Made by a program: the position numbers and the translations under genes. Under the pieces are notes generated by a model, which saw only the letters and a program-made list of their open reading frames with translations, had not been told where the DNA came from and did no database searches. Of a stretch of DNA of 64,000 bases, positions 8,965 through 17,689 are shown piece after piece (position 1 is the first letter of the stretch; every line of letters starts with the position of its first letter). Source of the DNA: Roseibium aggregatum (GTDB lineage: Bacteria > Pseudomonadota > Alphaproteobacteria > Rhizobiales > Stappiaceae); contig NZ_JABFCZ010000001.1 in assembly GCF_014692675.1 (NCBI RefSeq), positions 124,001 to 188,000 on the forward strand, in the 5' to 3' direction.

Positions 8965-10050
8965 TTAAATGTTAGCCGACCAGTCGCGCAGCGGCTCGGC
9001 GCCCTGCGCCTTCACCGTTTCCATGAAGGCCTTCATGATGTCGCGCGCCGGTACGCCGGGCTTCTCCGTGGCCTCGACCCAGGCCTTGCCCAGGTCCGGC
9101 ATGCGGTCGACCCACTCCTTCTTCTGCTCCATGGGCATGTCGGAGACATGCGCGCCTTCCTTTTCGAAGGCTTCGAAGACCTGCTTCTCGCGCGCGACGA
9201 TCAGGCGGGCGTTTTCCTCGGAGTATTCGCCGCCGAGTTCCGCCAGCACCTGCTGCACGTCTTCGGGAAGCGACGCGTAGGTATCGGCATTGATGCCGAA
9301 GCCGCCGAAGGTCAGCGGGCCGGTGTCGACCCGGGTCACATAGGGCGCAACCTCATGCAGCTTCAGCGGATAGGCGCCCGTGGAGATCAGGAGCACGCCA
9401 TCGCCCACACCGGTCTGCACCTGGCTGTACATCTGGGGAATGCCGGTTGCGACCAGGGACGCACCGAGCGGTTCGATCCAGGGCGCAAGCGACACCCCGC
9501 CGAGGATCTTCAGGCCTTCCAGATCGGAGAGCTTTTCGATCGGCTTCTTGGTGTAGAGGCTGTAGCCGTCGGAGCAGCAGGAGCCGAAGAAACGGATCTT
9601 CTGCTTGGCCCATTCCTCCTTCATCGCCGGCTGTTCGGCGTTGAGCAGGTTCATGGTGTTGATCGCCTGCGCCACCGTCTGGGTGGCGAAAGGCGTCGAA
9701 TACATGATGTTCTGCAGGGGCAGGCTCGCCGGTTCGAACAGGGAGCCGATCCAGCCCATGTCGGTGAGCTGCGTCGTCACTGCCTCGAGGGTTTCATTGA
9801 AATTGTAGAGCGTGCCCCCGAACGCTTCGGTCCAGTCGATCCGGTAGTCGGAGCCCCTCTCCTCCAGAAGCGCGTTCGACTTGTCGACGATGACCGTTTT
9901 CAACGGGCCGACCCACGGAATGATCAGCGGATGGCTGGATGCGATCGTCAGCGGAATGGTCTTTTGCGCAAACGCCCGGCTCCCTCCCAGAAGCGGTAGT
10001 GCTGTTGCCGAGATCATCGCCGTGACAGCGGTCCTTCGCGTAATCTTCAT
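8965..10050 (-). CDS. TRAP transporter periplasmic substrate-binding protein (DctP-type)
   Basis: A 361-aa exported protein. The ATG is set by AGGAACAGGAA just upstream. The N-terminus KITRRTAVTAMISATALPLL ends at AFA, a good signal-peptidase site; the twin arginine suggests Tat export is possible. The mature part shows the DctP pattern: IASSHPLIIPWVG, a QLTDMGWIGSLFEPASLP hinge region, and SDLEGLKILGGVSLAP in the second lobe, where family members carry a carboxylate-binding arginine; I see LKILGG instead of the classic LKxR, so the ligand may not be a simple dicarboxylate. It delivers substrate to the DctQM permease encoded next. Confidence 0.88.
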   Translation of the reverse strand: MKITRRTAVTAMISATALPLLGGSRAFAQKTIPLTIASSHPLIIPWVGPLKTVIVDKSNALLEERGSDYRIDWTEAFGGTLYNFNETLEAVTTQLTDMGWIGSLFEPASLPLQNIMYSTPFATQTVAQAINTMNLLNAEQPAMKEEWAKQKIRFFGSCCSDGYSLYTKKPIEKLSDLEGLKILGGVSLAPWIEPLGASLVATGIPQMYSQVQTGVGDGVLLISTGAYPLKLHEVAPYVTRVDTGPLTFGGFGINADTYASLPEDVQQVLAELGGEYSEENARLIVAREKQVFEAFEKEGAHVSDMPMEQKKEWVDRMPDLGKAWVEATEKPGVPARDIMKAFMETVKAQGAEPLRDWSANI

Positions 10051-10215
10051 TTCCTGTTCCTCCCAGAATTTTAGATTTATTCCTCCGTAGTTCTGACGAG
10101 ACCCACCTTCCAAATTGGCTAGTCCAGAATGAAATCAACCTGCCGAAGCGTCAAGAGCGGTTATGCCAATTGAATTCCGGCTGCCCTGACGCCTTCGGTT
10201 CGAAGTGCTTACGCC

Positions 10216-11076
10216 TCAGTCGAAATTGTTCGGCCGTCCCTGGCGCACGTAGTCGACGACGGAGGCGATGCCCTGCTTGGTATGGATCGCCTTCTTCTTG
10301 GCGACATGGCCGAACATCTGGATGCCGAAACCGCCGTCGAGATCGTTGACGATGCGCTGCTTCCACGGACGGCGCACGATCTGGGTCGTCAGACGGCGGG
10401 TGGTCCGCGGCTGGGTCATGATGTGGTCGGCGATGGTGAACGCCCGGTCGATCAGCTGGTCGCGCGGCAGGACCTCGTTGACCATGCCCCATTCCAGCGC
10501 CTGCTGCGGCGTGATCGCCTGGCCCGTCAGGAGCGCATAGGCCGCCCGCTTCACGCCCAGAAGTTCCTGGAAACAGTTGTGAATGCCGTCCGCCGGGCAG
10601 GAGCCGATGTCATAGTGCAGGTCGAAGATGGTGGCATCGTCCGCAGCCAGCGAGATGTCGCACATCAGGACGATTTCGGAGTGGAAGCCCGGGCCGTTCA
10701 TGAGGCCGATCGTCGGGATCTCCAGATCGTTGATCAGCGAGCTGACGTTGATGCGCCCGTCCTTGTAGGCATATTCATACGCCCAGTATTCCATGTCCTC
10801 TTCTTCCAGCGCAAAACCGTTCGGATCGGAATCCATCATGAATTCCTCGCCGGAACCGGTCAGGATCGTGATCTCGTTTTTCGGATCGGCGCCGACGACC
10901 TTGAGCATCTGGCCGAGTGCCCGGTGGTTTTCCACGCTGAGCTGGATCGGGCCGCCGAGCGTATGGGCCTCGACCAGCAGGACGCCGTCGTCGCGGCGGC
11001 TCATCTTGAAGAAGTCCTTGAAGGTCTCCTTGTATTCGTCGAAGTCGGGTGTGGATACGAACTGCTGAAGAGACAC
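10216..11076 (-). CDS. Crotonase-superfamily hydrolase resembling 6-oxocamphor hydrolase
   Basis: A 286-aa crotonase-fold protein starting at GTG, ten bases after GGAGG. It lacks the paired glutamates of enoyl-CoA hydratases. Instead it carries His132 (GFHSEIVLMCD), His154 and Asp163 (DLHYDIGSCPADGIH), with the His-to-Asp spacing of nine residues that I remember for His145/Asp154 in 6-oxocamphor hydrolase, a C-C bond-cleaving beta-diketone hydrolase. The N-terminal DDGVLLVEAHT and C-terminal QALEWGMVNEVL also match that type. I infer retro-Claisen cleavage of a (possibly cyclic) beta-diketone rather than CoA chemistry. It sits mid-operon in the catabolic cluster. Confidence 0.72.
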   Translation of the reverse strand: MSLQQFVSTPDFDEYKETFKDFFKMSRRDDGVLLVEAHTLGGPIQLSVENHRALGQMLKVVGADPKNEITILTGSGEEFMMDSDPNGFALEEEDMEYWAYEYAYKDGRINVSSLINDLEIPTIGLMNGPGFHSEIVLMCDISLAADDATIFDLHYDIGSCPADGIHNCFQELLGVKRAAYALLTGQAITPQQALEWGMVNEVLPRDQLIDRAFTIADHIMTQPRTTRRLTTQIVRRPWKQRIVNDLDGGFGIQMFGHVAKKKAIHTKQGIASVVDYVRQGRPNNFD

Positions 11077-11115
11077 TGTTTCCTCCTGTCTTTTCTCACC
11101 TGTTGCCGTGGGCGA

Positions 11116-12012
11116 TCATTCGGGTTTGATGGTCATGCCCGCGGACTCGGCCTGGACCTGGAACAGGGACAGGAAGTCGTCGTCGCGGTGGCCGCGTCCG
11201 ATGGCGTTCTGGATAAGCTGCATGACGCCCGCCCCGACGGGCATCGGCATCTCCTCTTCCCGCGCGATGGCAAGCCCGAGGTCGAAATCCTTGCGCAGGA
11301 GTTCGGTGGTGAACGTCGGGGTCCAGTCGAGCGACAGCATGTCGGGCGTGCGTTTGCGCACCCAGTCGCTGGCAAGCACCGTGTTGTTCAGGAATTCCAG
11401 AAATGCCGAGCGCGGCACGCCGGACTTTTCCGCCAAAGCCGTCACCTCGCTCAGGGACTGCACGATCATGCCGAGATAGAGGTTGTGGCAGATCTTGACG
11501 ACGCGCGCCTGCTCGCCCTCGCCGACCCAGACCGAGGTCTTGCCGATGGCATCAAGGTATGGCCGTGCGGCCTCATAGGTCGCCTTCGGGCCGGAGGACA
11601 TCAGGATCGACTGGCCTTCCGCCACCACATGGGGATTGCCGCTGATCGGCGACGCCAGGAATTCGACGCCCTTTTCGCGGGTCAGCCGCCGCATCTCCGC
11701 CGAAGCCTCCGCGCTGACGGACGAACAGTCGACGATGATCCGCGGCAGCTTCGGCGCGGTGAGCAACCCGCCGTCGCCGGCAACGACCTGTTCCAGATCC
11801 TTCGTCGTCGACACCATAATGAAGACAACGTCGGCCGCCGCCAGATCGTGGATCGTGTCGGCGACCTTCGCCCCGGCTTTGGCCAGATCGTCGGTCTTGG
11901 ACCGGGTCCGGTTCCAGACCGTGACGTCATTGCCTGCCCGGATCAGCCGGCCGGCCATCGCGGCGCCCATTCGCCCGGTGCCGAGCCAGCCAAGTGTTAG
12001 TTCGGAACTCAT
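11116..12012 (-). CDS. NAD(P)-dependent beta-hydroxyacid dehydrogenase-like oxidoreductase
   Basis: A 298-aa cytosolic protein of the 3-hydroxyisobutyrate/tartronate-semialdehyde reductase family. The N-terminal Rossmann motif is GWLGTGRMGAAMAGRLI; the substrate-side signature is DCSSVSAEAS, and the likely catalytic lysine lies in RVVKICHNLYLG about residue 170, followed by the all-helical C-terminal domain. The start is set at the ATG before SSEL, with AAGGAA nine bases upstream; another ATG three codons earlier is possible. It lies between the transketolase and crotonase genes, so it probably reduces or oxidises an intermediate of the same pathway. The substrate is unknown. Confidence 0.85.
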   Translation of the reverse strand: MSSELTLGWLGTGRMGAAMAGRLIRAGNDVTVWNRTRSKTDDLAKAGAKVADTIHDLAAADVVFIMVSTTKDLEQVVAGDGGLLTAPKLPRIIVDCSSVSAEASAEMRRLTREKGVEFLASPISGNPHVVAEGQSILMSSGPKATYEAARPYLDAIGKTSVWVGEGEQARVVKICHNLYLGMIVQSLSEVTALAEKSGVPRSAFLEFLNNTVLASDWVRKRTPDMLSLDWTPTFTTELLRKDFDLGLAIAREEEMPMPVGAGVMQLIQNAIGRGHRDDDFLSLFQVQAESAGMTIKPE

Positions 12013-12050
12013 CTCCGCCATTTCCTTTTCTGTGCCATTCGCCTGCCGGC

Positions 12051-13055
12051 TCAAACCGGCGCGTATTCGCCCGGAGCCGCGTCGACGACCGGTGCGGCGG
12101 GTGCCGCACCCGGCCGGGACAAAGCGGACCAGACCGCATCGATGATGTCCTGCGTGCCAAGCTTGTATTTCTTGAAGAGCGGCGGCGCGGTGCGTGCGCC
12201 TTCCGCAAAGGTGTCGCGCAGGCCGATCCGCCGCAGCGGGCAACCGATGCCGGCCTCCGCCATGACTTCCGCGACCGCCGATCCGAGCCCGCCGACGATC
12301 GTATGGTTTTCCGCCGTCACCACGAGCTTCGAGCGACGCGCGACATCCAGGACGGTGCCGCTGTCGAGCGGCTTGATCACCGGTACGTTGACGACCCGGG
12401 TCGAGACGCCGCCGGCATCGAGCGCCTCGGCGGCTGCGATGGCCGCCGACAACATCATGCCGTTGGCGAGGATGGAGGCCTCGTCGCCCTCCTTGATGAT
12501 CTGGGCCCTCGTCATGGAGAATTCGTGGTCGTCATCGAAGATCACCGGGATCTCGCCGCGCTTCAGGCGCAGGTAGACCGGGCCCGGATGATCGACGATC
12601 GCCGGCAGAGCCTTGCGGATCTCGACCGCGTCCGCCACGTCGACAACGGTCATGTTCGGGATCGCCCGCATCGGGGCCACGTCCTCGATGGCCTGATGGC
12701 TCGGACCGCCCGGACTGGAGACGCCCGGCATGAAGCCGACGATGCGAACCGGCAGGTTCGGATAGGCAACCGAGTTCACGATCTGGTCGAGCGGCCGGCG
12801 TGTCGAAAAGACGCCGAAGGAATGCACGAAGGGAATGTGACCGCAGCGGGCCAGCGCGCCGGCCATGCTGACCATGTTGGCCTCGGCCATGCCGGCGTGA
12901 ATGAACCGTTCCGGAAACATGTCCTGGAACAGGTCGATCTCGCACTGGCGGGTCAGGTCGCCGGTCAGGCAGACGATTTCGGTACGCTCGCGCGCCAGAT
13001 CGACCAGCGCCTGGCCGTAGGGCTTCAATACCGTTGCATAGGGACGATTACGCAA
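12051..13055 (-). CDS. Transketolase-like protein, C-terminal (pyrimidine-binding) subunit
   Basis: A 334-aa protein matching the second half of split transketolases: a pyrimidine-binding domain with the catalytic glutamate in HAGMAEANMVSMAGALA, the SSPGGPSHQAIEDVAPMRAI segment, and a C-terminal transketolase_C domain (VTAENHTIVGGLGSAVAEV). Start at TTG, supported by GGAGG six bases upstream and by an 8-bp overlap with the end of the N-terminal subunit gene. With its partner it should transfer two-carbon ketol units using thiamine diphosphate. Residues 310-334 are an Ala/Pro-rich tail beyond the usual fold. Confidence 0.9.
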   Translation of the reverse strand: MRNRPYATVLKPYGQALVDLARERTEIVCLTGDLTRQCEIDLFQDMFPERFIHAGMAEANMVSMAGALARCGHIPFVHSFGVFSTRRPLDQIVNSVAYPNLPVRIVGFMPGVSSPGGPSHQAIEDVAPMRAIPNMTVVDVADAVEIRKALPAIVDHPGPVYLRLKRGEIPVIFDDDHEFSMTRAQIIKEGDEASILANGMMLSAAIAAAEALDAGGVSTRVVNVPVIKPLDSGTVLDVARRSKLVVTAENHTIVGGLGSAVAEVMAEAGIGCPLRRIGLRDTFAEGARTAPPLFKKYKLGTQDIIDAVWSALSRPGAAPAAPVVDAAPGEYAPV

Positions 13056-13845
13056 GACGGGCCTCCAGTTCCGCAACGGCCGCCTCGGCAAGTTCTTCCG
13101 GCAGCTTGATGAAATGCCCGTCCGCGCCTTCGGGTAAGACCGACAGACCGTGTACGGTGGAGGTCCGGCCGATGACCACCGCGGGCCTGCCGGCCTGAAC
13201 CGCCTGGCCCAGCGCCCCGTCGACGGCATCGGCGTCATGTCCGTCCACATCGAACGCCGCCCAGCCGAAACTCTCCCATTTCGCTGCGATCGGCTCGAGG
13301 GTCGTGATGGATGACACCGGGCCATCCACCTGACTGTCGTTGGCGTCGAGAAGGACGGTCAGATTGTCGAGCTTGTTGTGGGCGGCAAAGAGAGCGGCTT
13401 CCCAGAGTTGACCTTCTTCCAGTTCGCCGTCGCTGATGAAGGCAAAGACCCGGCTGTCCGTATTGCCCGCCATTTTCAGGGCCAGGGCAAAGCCGCAGGC
13501 GCCCGACAGACCCTGGCTCAGCGAGCCGCCGGTCAGATCCACCGCCGGCGACTTTTCCGTGCCGATGGCTTCCAGACGGGACCCGTCATGGCCGTAGGTT
13601 TCCAGAAGCGCCTCGTCCAGTTGGCCGATTTCGGCGGCGGCGGCGAAGGCCGCGATGATGTAGTGGCCCGGCGAGATCACGATCCTGTCGGTGTCCGGCC
13701 GGTAATGACGGGCATAAAGGGCTGCGAAAAGTTCGGCCGACGACAGCACCTGGCCGAGGTATCCAAAGCCGTGCGGCGCAACCATTCGAACCGCGCGCAA
13801 GCGCAGCCGGTCCGCAAAGCGACCGAGATCCCTGTTCGGAATCAT
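13048..13845 (-). CDS. Transketolase-like protein, N-terminal (ThDP diphosphate-binding) subunit
   Basis: A 265-aa protein corresponding to the first half of transketolase. It holds GHYIIAAFAAAAE, GGSLSQGLSGACGFALALK and the thiamine-diphosphate motif SDGELEEGQLWEAALFAA with LLDANDSQVDG. The usual GDG is SDG here. ATG is preceded by GGGAGG. It is the first gene of the catabolic operon and overlaps the C-terminal subunit gene. Split transketolases of this kind often belong to dedicated sugar or polyol catabolic routes rather than the pentose phosphate pathway; that is an inference from context. Confidence 0.9.
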   Translation of the reverse strand: MIPNRDLGRFADRLRLRAVRMVAPHGFGYLGQVLSSAELFAALYARHYRPDTDRIVISPGHYIIAAFAAAAEIGQLDEALLETYGHDGSRLEAIGTEKSPAVDLTGGSLSQGLSGACGFALALKMAGNTDSRVFAFISDGELEEGQLWEAALFAAHNKLDNLTVLLDANDSQVDGPVSSITTLEPIAAKWESFGWAAFDVDGHDADAVDGALGQAVQAGRPAVVIGRTSTVHGLSVLPEGADGHFIKLPEELAEAAVAELEARLA

Positions 13846-14167
13846 GATATCCTCCCATTCAAAGTGGATTAGCCACTTTTTCTTTTTTGATAATCGTCCT
13901 GCGCTTCGGCTGTCAATCGGCATTCAATCCCGCAGTGCGGTATTTCCGCTGGAATTGAATACTATTGGCTGCTTTCTGCTATTTTTTAGCTATCAAAAAT
14001 TACGCACGAGAATTCTTCCGGTTCCGCGACCGGTATTGTCCCGACCATCGAGTTGACCGATTTTGCTTAATCGGACAGGCCAATTGTGATCCAATGTCGA
14101 CTTTTCGGCGATCAAGAGGTCGGATTCGGGCCTGAAAACTTGCCTGAAGTCAGGTATGGAGCGCCCC

Positions 14168-14181
14168 AATCTACGTAGATT
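14168..14181. promoter_or_regulatory. Perfect 14-bp palindrome, candidate GntR operator
   Basis: AATCTACGTAGATT is self-complementary over all 14 bases. It lies in the 452-bp divergent intergenic region (13846-14297) between the transketolase operon and the FadR/GntR gene, next to a second inverted repeat. The rest of that region holds no gene that I can support. Confidence 0.55.
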
Positions 14182-14208
14182 CACTATGTGGACAGATGCC
14201 ATATAGTG
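14182..14208. promoter_or_regulatory. Imperfect inverted repeat, candidate operator in the divergent promoter region
   Basis: CACTATGTGG and CCATATAGTG form ten-base arms with one mismatch and a 7-bp spacer. It directly follows the 14-bp palindrome, so two dyads abut in the divergent control region. FadR-subfamily regulators bind such dyads; which of the two is used cannot be read from sequence. Confidence 0.5.
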
Positions 14209-14297
14209 AGATCGATACCGGCCAAGCCACATTGACATTGGTCGGCAGCCGACTATACCGGCATAAGAACAGGTTAGGAGCCATACCGGGGAATTCG

Positions 14298-15080
14298 ATG
14301 GCACGCACGAAGCTGCTTCAGGACAAGCACCTATGGAACGCCATACCGGAGATGGCGGCGGATCGCGAAAACGGACATCCCCTGGCGGCGGAAGACCTCG
14401 CATCCCAGATCCAGGACTTCATCATCGCGCAGAACCTGTCGGAAGGCGCAAGGCTCCCGTCGGAGCGCGACCTCGCCAAGATGTTCGGCACCAGCCGGCC
14501 GACGGTCAGCCAGGCGATCCGGATCCTCGTGGTCAAGGGCCTGATCCAGTCCCGGCGCGGCTCAGGATCCTACGTCACGCGACGGCCCCAGGAGAGCCTG
14601 GCCGCTTCGGTCAACCTGATGCTGGATCTCGACCGGGATTCGGTGCACCACCTCAATGACCTGCGCCTGTGGCTTGAAACCATGGGCATTGTCGAGGCGG
14701 TGGAACGGGGAACGGACGCGGAAATCGCGGCCGGAGAAGCAGCCCTTGAGCTCTTGAAGGAAAGCACCGGCGACATTTCCGCCTGGATGAGCGCCGACAC
14801 CGAGTTCCACTCCACGCTCGTGCGCGCTTCCCATAACCCCTATCTGTCGTCGATCTTCGAAAGCGTGCACACCACGCTGATCGAGTACGAATACCGGGTC
14901 TGGGTCGACAAGGGCACGGTCCCCAAATGGCTGCGGAAAACGGAAGCCGCCGCCGTGACCGCCATCCACGAACCGATCCTGCAGGCATTCAAGAACCGGG
15001 ATGCCGAAGCCGGCAAGATCGCCGTCCTGCACCATCACTACGTCATGGCGCAGCACCTGATCGCCAGCCATTCCGAATAG
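14298..15080 (+). CDS. FadR-subfamily GntR transcriptional regulator
   Basis: A 260-aa regulator. Residues about 28-95 are a GntR winged helix (LASQIQDFIIAQNLSEGARL, PSERDLAKMFGTSRPTVSQA, RRGSGSYVTRR). The rest is a helical FCD effector domain with metal-ligand-type positions: D in SADTEFHSTLVRASHNPYL and His in LHHHYVMAQHL. The start ATG follows GGGGA. It is divergent from the transketolase/TRAP operon and most likely represses it until a pathway metabolite binds. Two dyad sequences lie in the shared intergenic region. Confidence 0.9.
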   Translation: MARTKLLQDKHLWNAIPEMAADRENGHPLAAEDLASQIQDFIIAQNLSEGARLPSERDLAKMFGTSRPTVSQAIRILVVKGLIQSRRGSGSYVTRRPQESLAASVNLMLDLDRDSVHHLNDLRLWLETMGIVEAVERGTDAEIAAGEAALELLKESTGDISAWMSADTEFHSTLVRASHNPYLSSIFESVHTTLIEYEYRVWVDKGTVPKWLRKTEAAAVTAIHEPILQAFKNRDAEAGKIAVLHHHYVMAQHLIASHSE

Positions 15081-15110
15081 ATCGCAGCACGGATACCTGT
15101 GACCGGCCGT

Positions 15111-16196
15111 TCAACGATTTGCGGCCCAAAGCACGTCCCGCGCGATCTGATCGAGCGGGCTGATACGGTCGACCCCGCCGCGCGCGATCGCTTCCTTCGG
15201 CATGCCGAAGACGACGCAGCTCGCTTCATCCTGGGCGATGGTGAACGCGCCGGCCTGTTTCATCTCCAGCATGCCGCGGGCACCGTCATCCCCCATTCCG
15301 GTCATGATGACGCCGACCGCATTGCCGCCGGCCGAACGGGCCGCGGAGCGAAACAGGACATCGACGGAGGGACGATGGCGCGACACCAGCGGGCCGGTCT
15401 TCACCGACACGTGGTAACGCGCGCCCTGGCGCTCCAGCATGATGTGCCGGTCGCCGGGCGCGATCAGCACATGGCCGCGCAGGACCGGATCCCCGTTCTC
15501 CGCCTCCTTGACCGTCACCTCGCACAGGCCGTCGAGGCGGCGGGCGAAGGCGGTGGTGAATTTCTCCGGCATGTGCTGGACGATGACGATGCCCGGCGCG
15601 TTGGCCGGAAGGGTCACAAGGAAATCCTTGAGGGCTTCCGTCCCGCCGGTCGAGGCGCCGACGCAGACCACCATCTCGGTCGTCTTTGCCATCGCCCGGC
15701 CGGTCGGCGGCGGCAGGACCGCATCGGCGGTCAGCTTCTTGCCGTCGTCCGCGCCCGACCCCATACCTGCGCGGGGCCGGCGGCCGCCGACCCGGGCCTG
15801 GGCTGCCGCCTTGACGACGTCGCAGATCCTGAGCGCGGATTCGGCAAGATGGTCGGCGGCGCCGATCTTCGGCTTGACGATGATGTCGACCGCACCCGCC
15901 TCAAGCGCCTGCATGAGGGTCTCGGAGCCTTCGACGGTCAGCGAGGAGCACATCACCACGGGAACGGGCCGCTGCGCCATCAGCTTGCGCAGGAAGGTGA
16001 TGCCGTCCATGCGCGGCATCTCCACGTCGAGGGTGATAACGTCGGGAACCTCTTCCTGGATGCGGCGGGCGGCGACGAAAGGATCGGACGCGACACCGAT
16101 GACCCGGATGTCCGGATCGCTCTCCAGCACGGCCGTCATCGTCTGCCGGACGCTTGCGGAATCATCGATGATCAGGACGCGGACGGACTTGGGCAT
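15111..16196 (-). CDS. cheB: Chemotaxis response regulator protein-glutamate methylesterase CheB
   Basis: A 361-aa two-domain protein. Residues 1-125 are a receiver with DD at 11-12, phospho-acceptor Asp57 ([14 protein letters not shown]) and KP near 109. After a linker, the methylesterase domain has the catalytic Ser in [11 protein letters not shown], His in VQHMPEKF and Asp in [11 protein letters not shown]. It demethylates chemoreceptor glutamates when phosphorylated by CheA, giving adaptation. It is the last gene of the che operon, 142 bp after cheR, so it may also have its own promoter. Confidence 0.97.
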   Translation of the reverse strand: MPKSVRVLIIDDSASVRQTMTAVLESDPDIRVIGVASDPFVAARRIQEEVPDVITLDVEMPRMDGITFLRKLMAQRPVPVVMCSSLTVEGSETLMQALEAGAVDIIVKPKIGAADHLAESALRICDVVKAAAQARVGGRRPRAGMGSGADDGKKLTADAVLPPPTGRAMAKTTEMVVCVGASTGGTEALKDFLVTLPANAPGIVIVQHMPEKFTTAFARRLDGLCEVTVKEAENGDPVLRGHVLIAPGDRHIMLERQGARYHVSVKTGPLVSRHRPSVDVLFRSAARSAGGNAVGVIMTGMGDDGARGMLEMKQAGAFTIAQDEASCVVFGMPKEAIARGGVDRISPLDQIARDVLWAANR

Positions 16197-16338
16197 TCAG
16201 GACACTCGCGGCAGGACTGCCTCACCCCGCAAGGACCATGACCCGGAGGTCCGGCTTCGGAACGGGCGATTCGGAATCATCTTATCAAATAGACCGCAGC
16301 ACATCGTCGGGCAATGACGCACACGGAAGCCTCATGGA

Positions 16339-17196
16339 TCACAGCCGCTGGAAGACCGTATTGGAGATCATGCGCAGCGGCAGGCCGAAACCCGAAATCG
16401 TCTCCGAATGGCCGATCGTGAGATATCCGCCCGGAGCCAGGCAGTCGACGAGCCTGGAGAGCACCTTTGCCTGCGTCGGCTTATCGAAATAGATGAGCAC
16501 GTTGCGGCAGAAGATTGCGTGCATCGGCTCGGTCACCGGATAGGCGTCATCCATCAGGTTCATGCGCGCAAAGCCGACCCGCGAGCGCAGCCGGGGATGG
16601 ATGCGCATGCAATCCATTTCCGGATCCTTCGGTTCGAGCACATATTTGCGCCGCAGCGAAGCCGGCACCGGCCTCAGCATGCCTGTCGGATAGATCCCCT
16701 TGCGCGCGGCCGCCAGAACATCGGTGCTGAGGTCCGTGGCCAGCACCGAATAGCTGCGGAGCATGCGGTCCTCGACGGTCTCCTCCAGCACCATGGCCAT
16801 GGTATAGGGCTCGGCTCCGGTCGAGCATGCCGCGCTCCAGATCCTGAGATCCTCAACGCCGCGCTCCGCCAGATCGGGCACCATGACCTCGCGGAGTACA
16901 TCGAAGTGCTTGGCTTCCCGGAAGAAGTCCGTCTTGTTGGTGGTGACCGCATCGATGAGGAAAATGGCTTCGCTTTCCAGCCCGTCCTCGTCGAAAAGGT
17001 AGCTGCAATAGTTGGAGAAGGTCGCGATACCCGTCGCCCGCAGGCGGCGGCGAAGGCGTCCCTCCAGCATGGTTTTCTTGGTCGGCGGCATCTTGATGCC
17101 GCTGTAATCGTTGATATAGGCCGCCAGGCGCTCGAATTCCCTGGGCTCCAGATGATCGAACGCCGTCTGGGGAGGAGCAATCTTCTGTCTGGTCAC
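16339..17196 (-). CDS. cheR: Chemotaxis protein methyltransferase CheR
   Basis: A 285-aa SAM-dependent methyltransferase. It has the N-terminal helical CheR domain, then FFREAKHFDVL, the SAM-binding WSAACSTGAEPYTMAMV and RNVLIYFDKPTQ. It methylates receptor glutamates and works against CheB. Start is GTG overlapping the cheW stop codon (GTGA), a coupled arrangement. The neighbouring receptor lacks a C-terminal NWETF-type pentapeptide, so CheR must dock on the receptor body. Confidence 0.96.
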   Translation of the reverse strand: MTRQKIAPPQTAFDHLEPREFERLAAYINDYSGIKMPPTKKTMLEGRLRRRLRATGIATFSNYCSYLFDEDGLESEAIFLIDAVTTNKTDFFREAKHFDVLREVMVPDLAERGVEDLRIWSAACSTGAEPYTMAMVLEETVEDRMLRSYSVLATDLSTDVLAAARKGIYPTGMLRPVPASLRRKYVLEPKDPEMDCMRIHPRLRSRVGFARMNLMDDAYPVTEPMHAIFCRNVLIYFDKPTQAKVLSRLVDCLAPGGYLTIGHSETISGFGLPLRMISNTVFQRL

Positions 17197-17687
17197 GCTG
17201 CTGCGGTATCCCTGGCGGTATTGGCAAGCGTGGAGATCTCGCCTTCCGAAAGCAGGCGGGCCAGGTCGATGATGACCACGAAACCGCCGTCGCGCCTGAC
17301 GACGCCCTCGATATAGCCGGATTGCCAGCGTGTGCCGATTTCCGGAGCGGATTCGATTTCATCGCTGTTGAAGGCGGCGACCTCGAACACCCGATCGGCG
17401 ACAAGACCGAGGGTTAACGTGCGCTCTTCAAGCGGGATGTCGATCACCAGCACCCGGGTGTTCGGCGTGGCGACGGTTGCCGTCATGCCGAGACGCAGGC
17501 GCAGATCGATGACCGGCACCCCCTGGCCGCGCACATCCCGCAATCCCAACATGTAGGCGGGGCCGTTGGGGATGCGGAAACTCTCCTCGTGATCGAGGAT
17601 TTCCCGCACCACCGTGACAGGCACCGCGAAGACTTCCTTGTCGAGGCTGAACGTGACGTACTGGGCTTCGGTTGAAGATGTGGCCAT
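17193..17687 (-). CDS. cheW: Chemotaxis coupling protein CheW
   Basis: A 164-aa CheW-like adaptor (YVTFSLDKEVFAVPVTVVRE, GLRDVRGQGVPVIDLRLRLG, LGLVADRVFEVAAF). It links receptors to CheA. I chose the ATG before ATSSTEAQ, with GGCGAG upstream; a TTG two codons earlier overlaps the receptor gene stop. It is the second CheW in this operon, located between the receptor and cheR genes, and its end overlaps cheR. Confidence 0.94.
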   Translation of the reverse strand: MATSSTEAQYVTFSLDKEVFAVPVTVVREILDHEESFRIPNGPAYMLGLRDVRGQGVPVIDLRLRLGMTATVATPNTRVLVIDIPLEERTLTLGLVADRVFEVAAFNSDEIESAPEIGTRWQSGYIEGVVRRDGGFVVIIDLARLLSEGEISTLANTARDTAAA

Positions 17688-17689
17688 GA

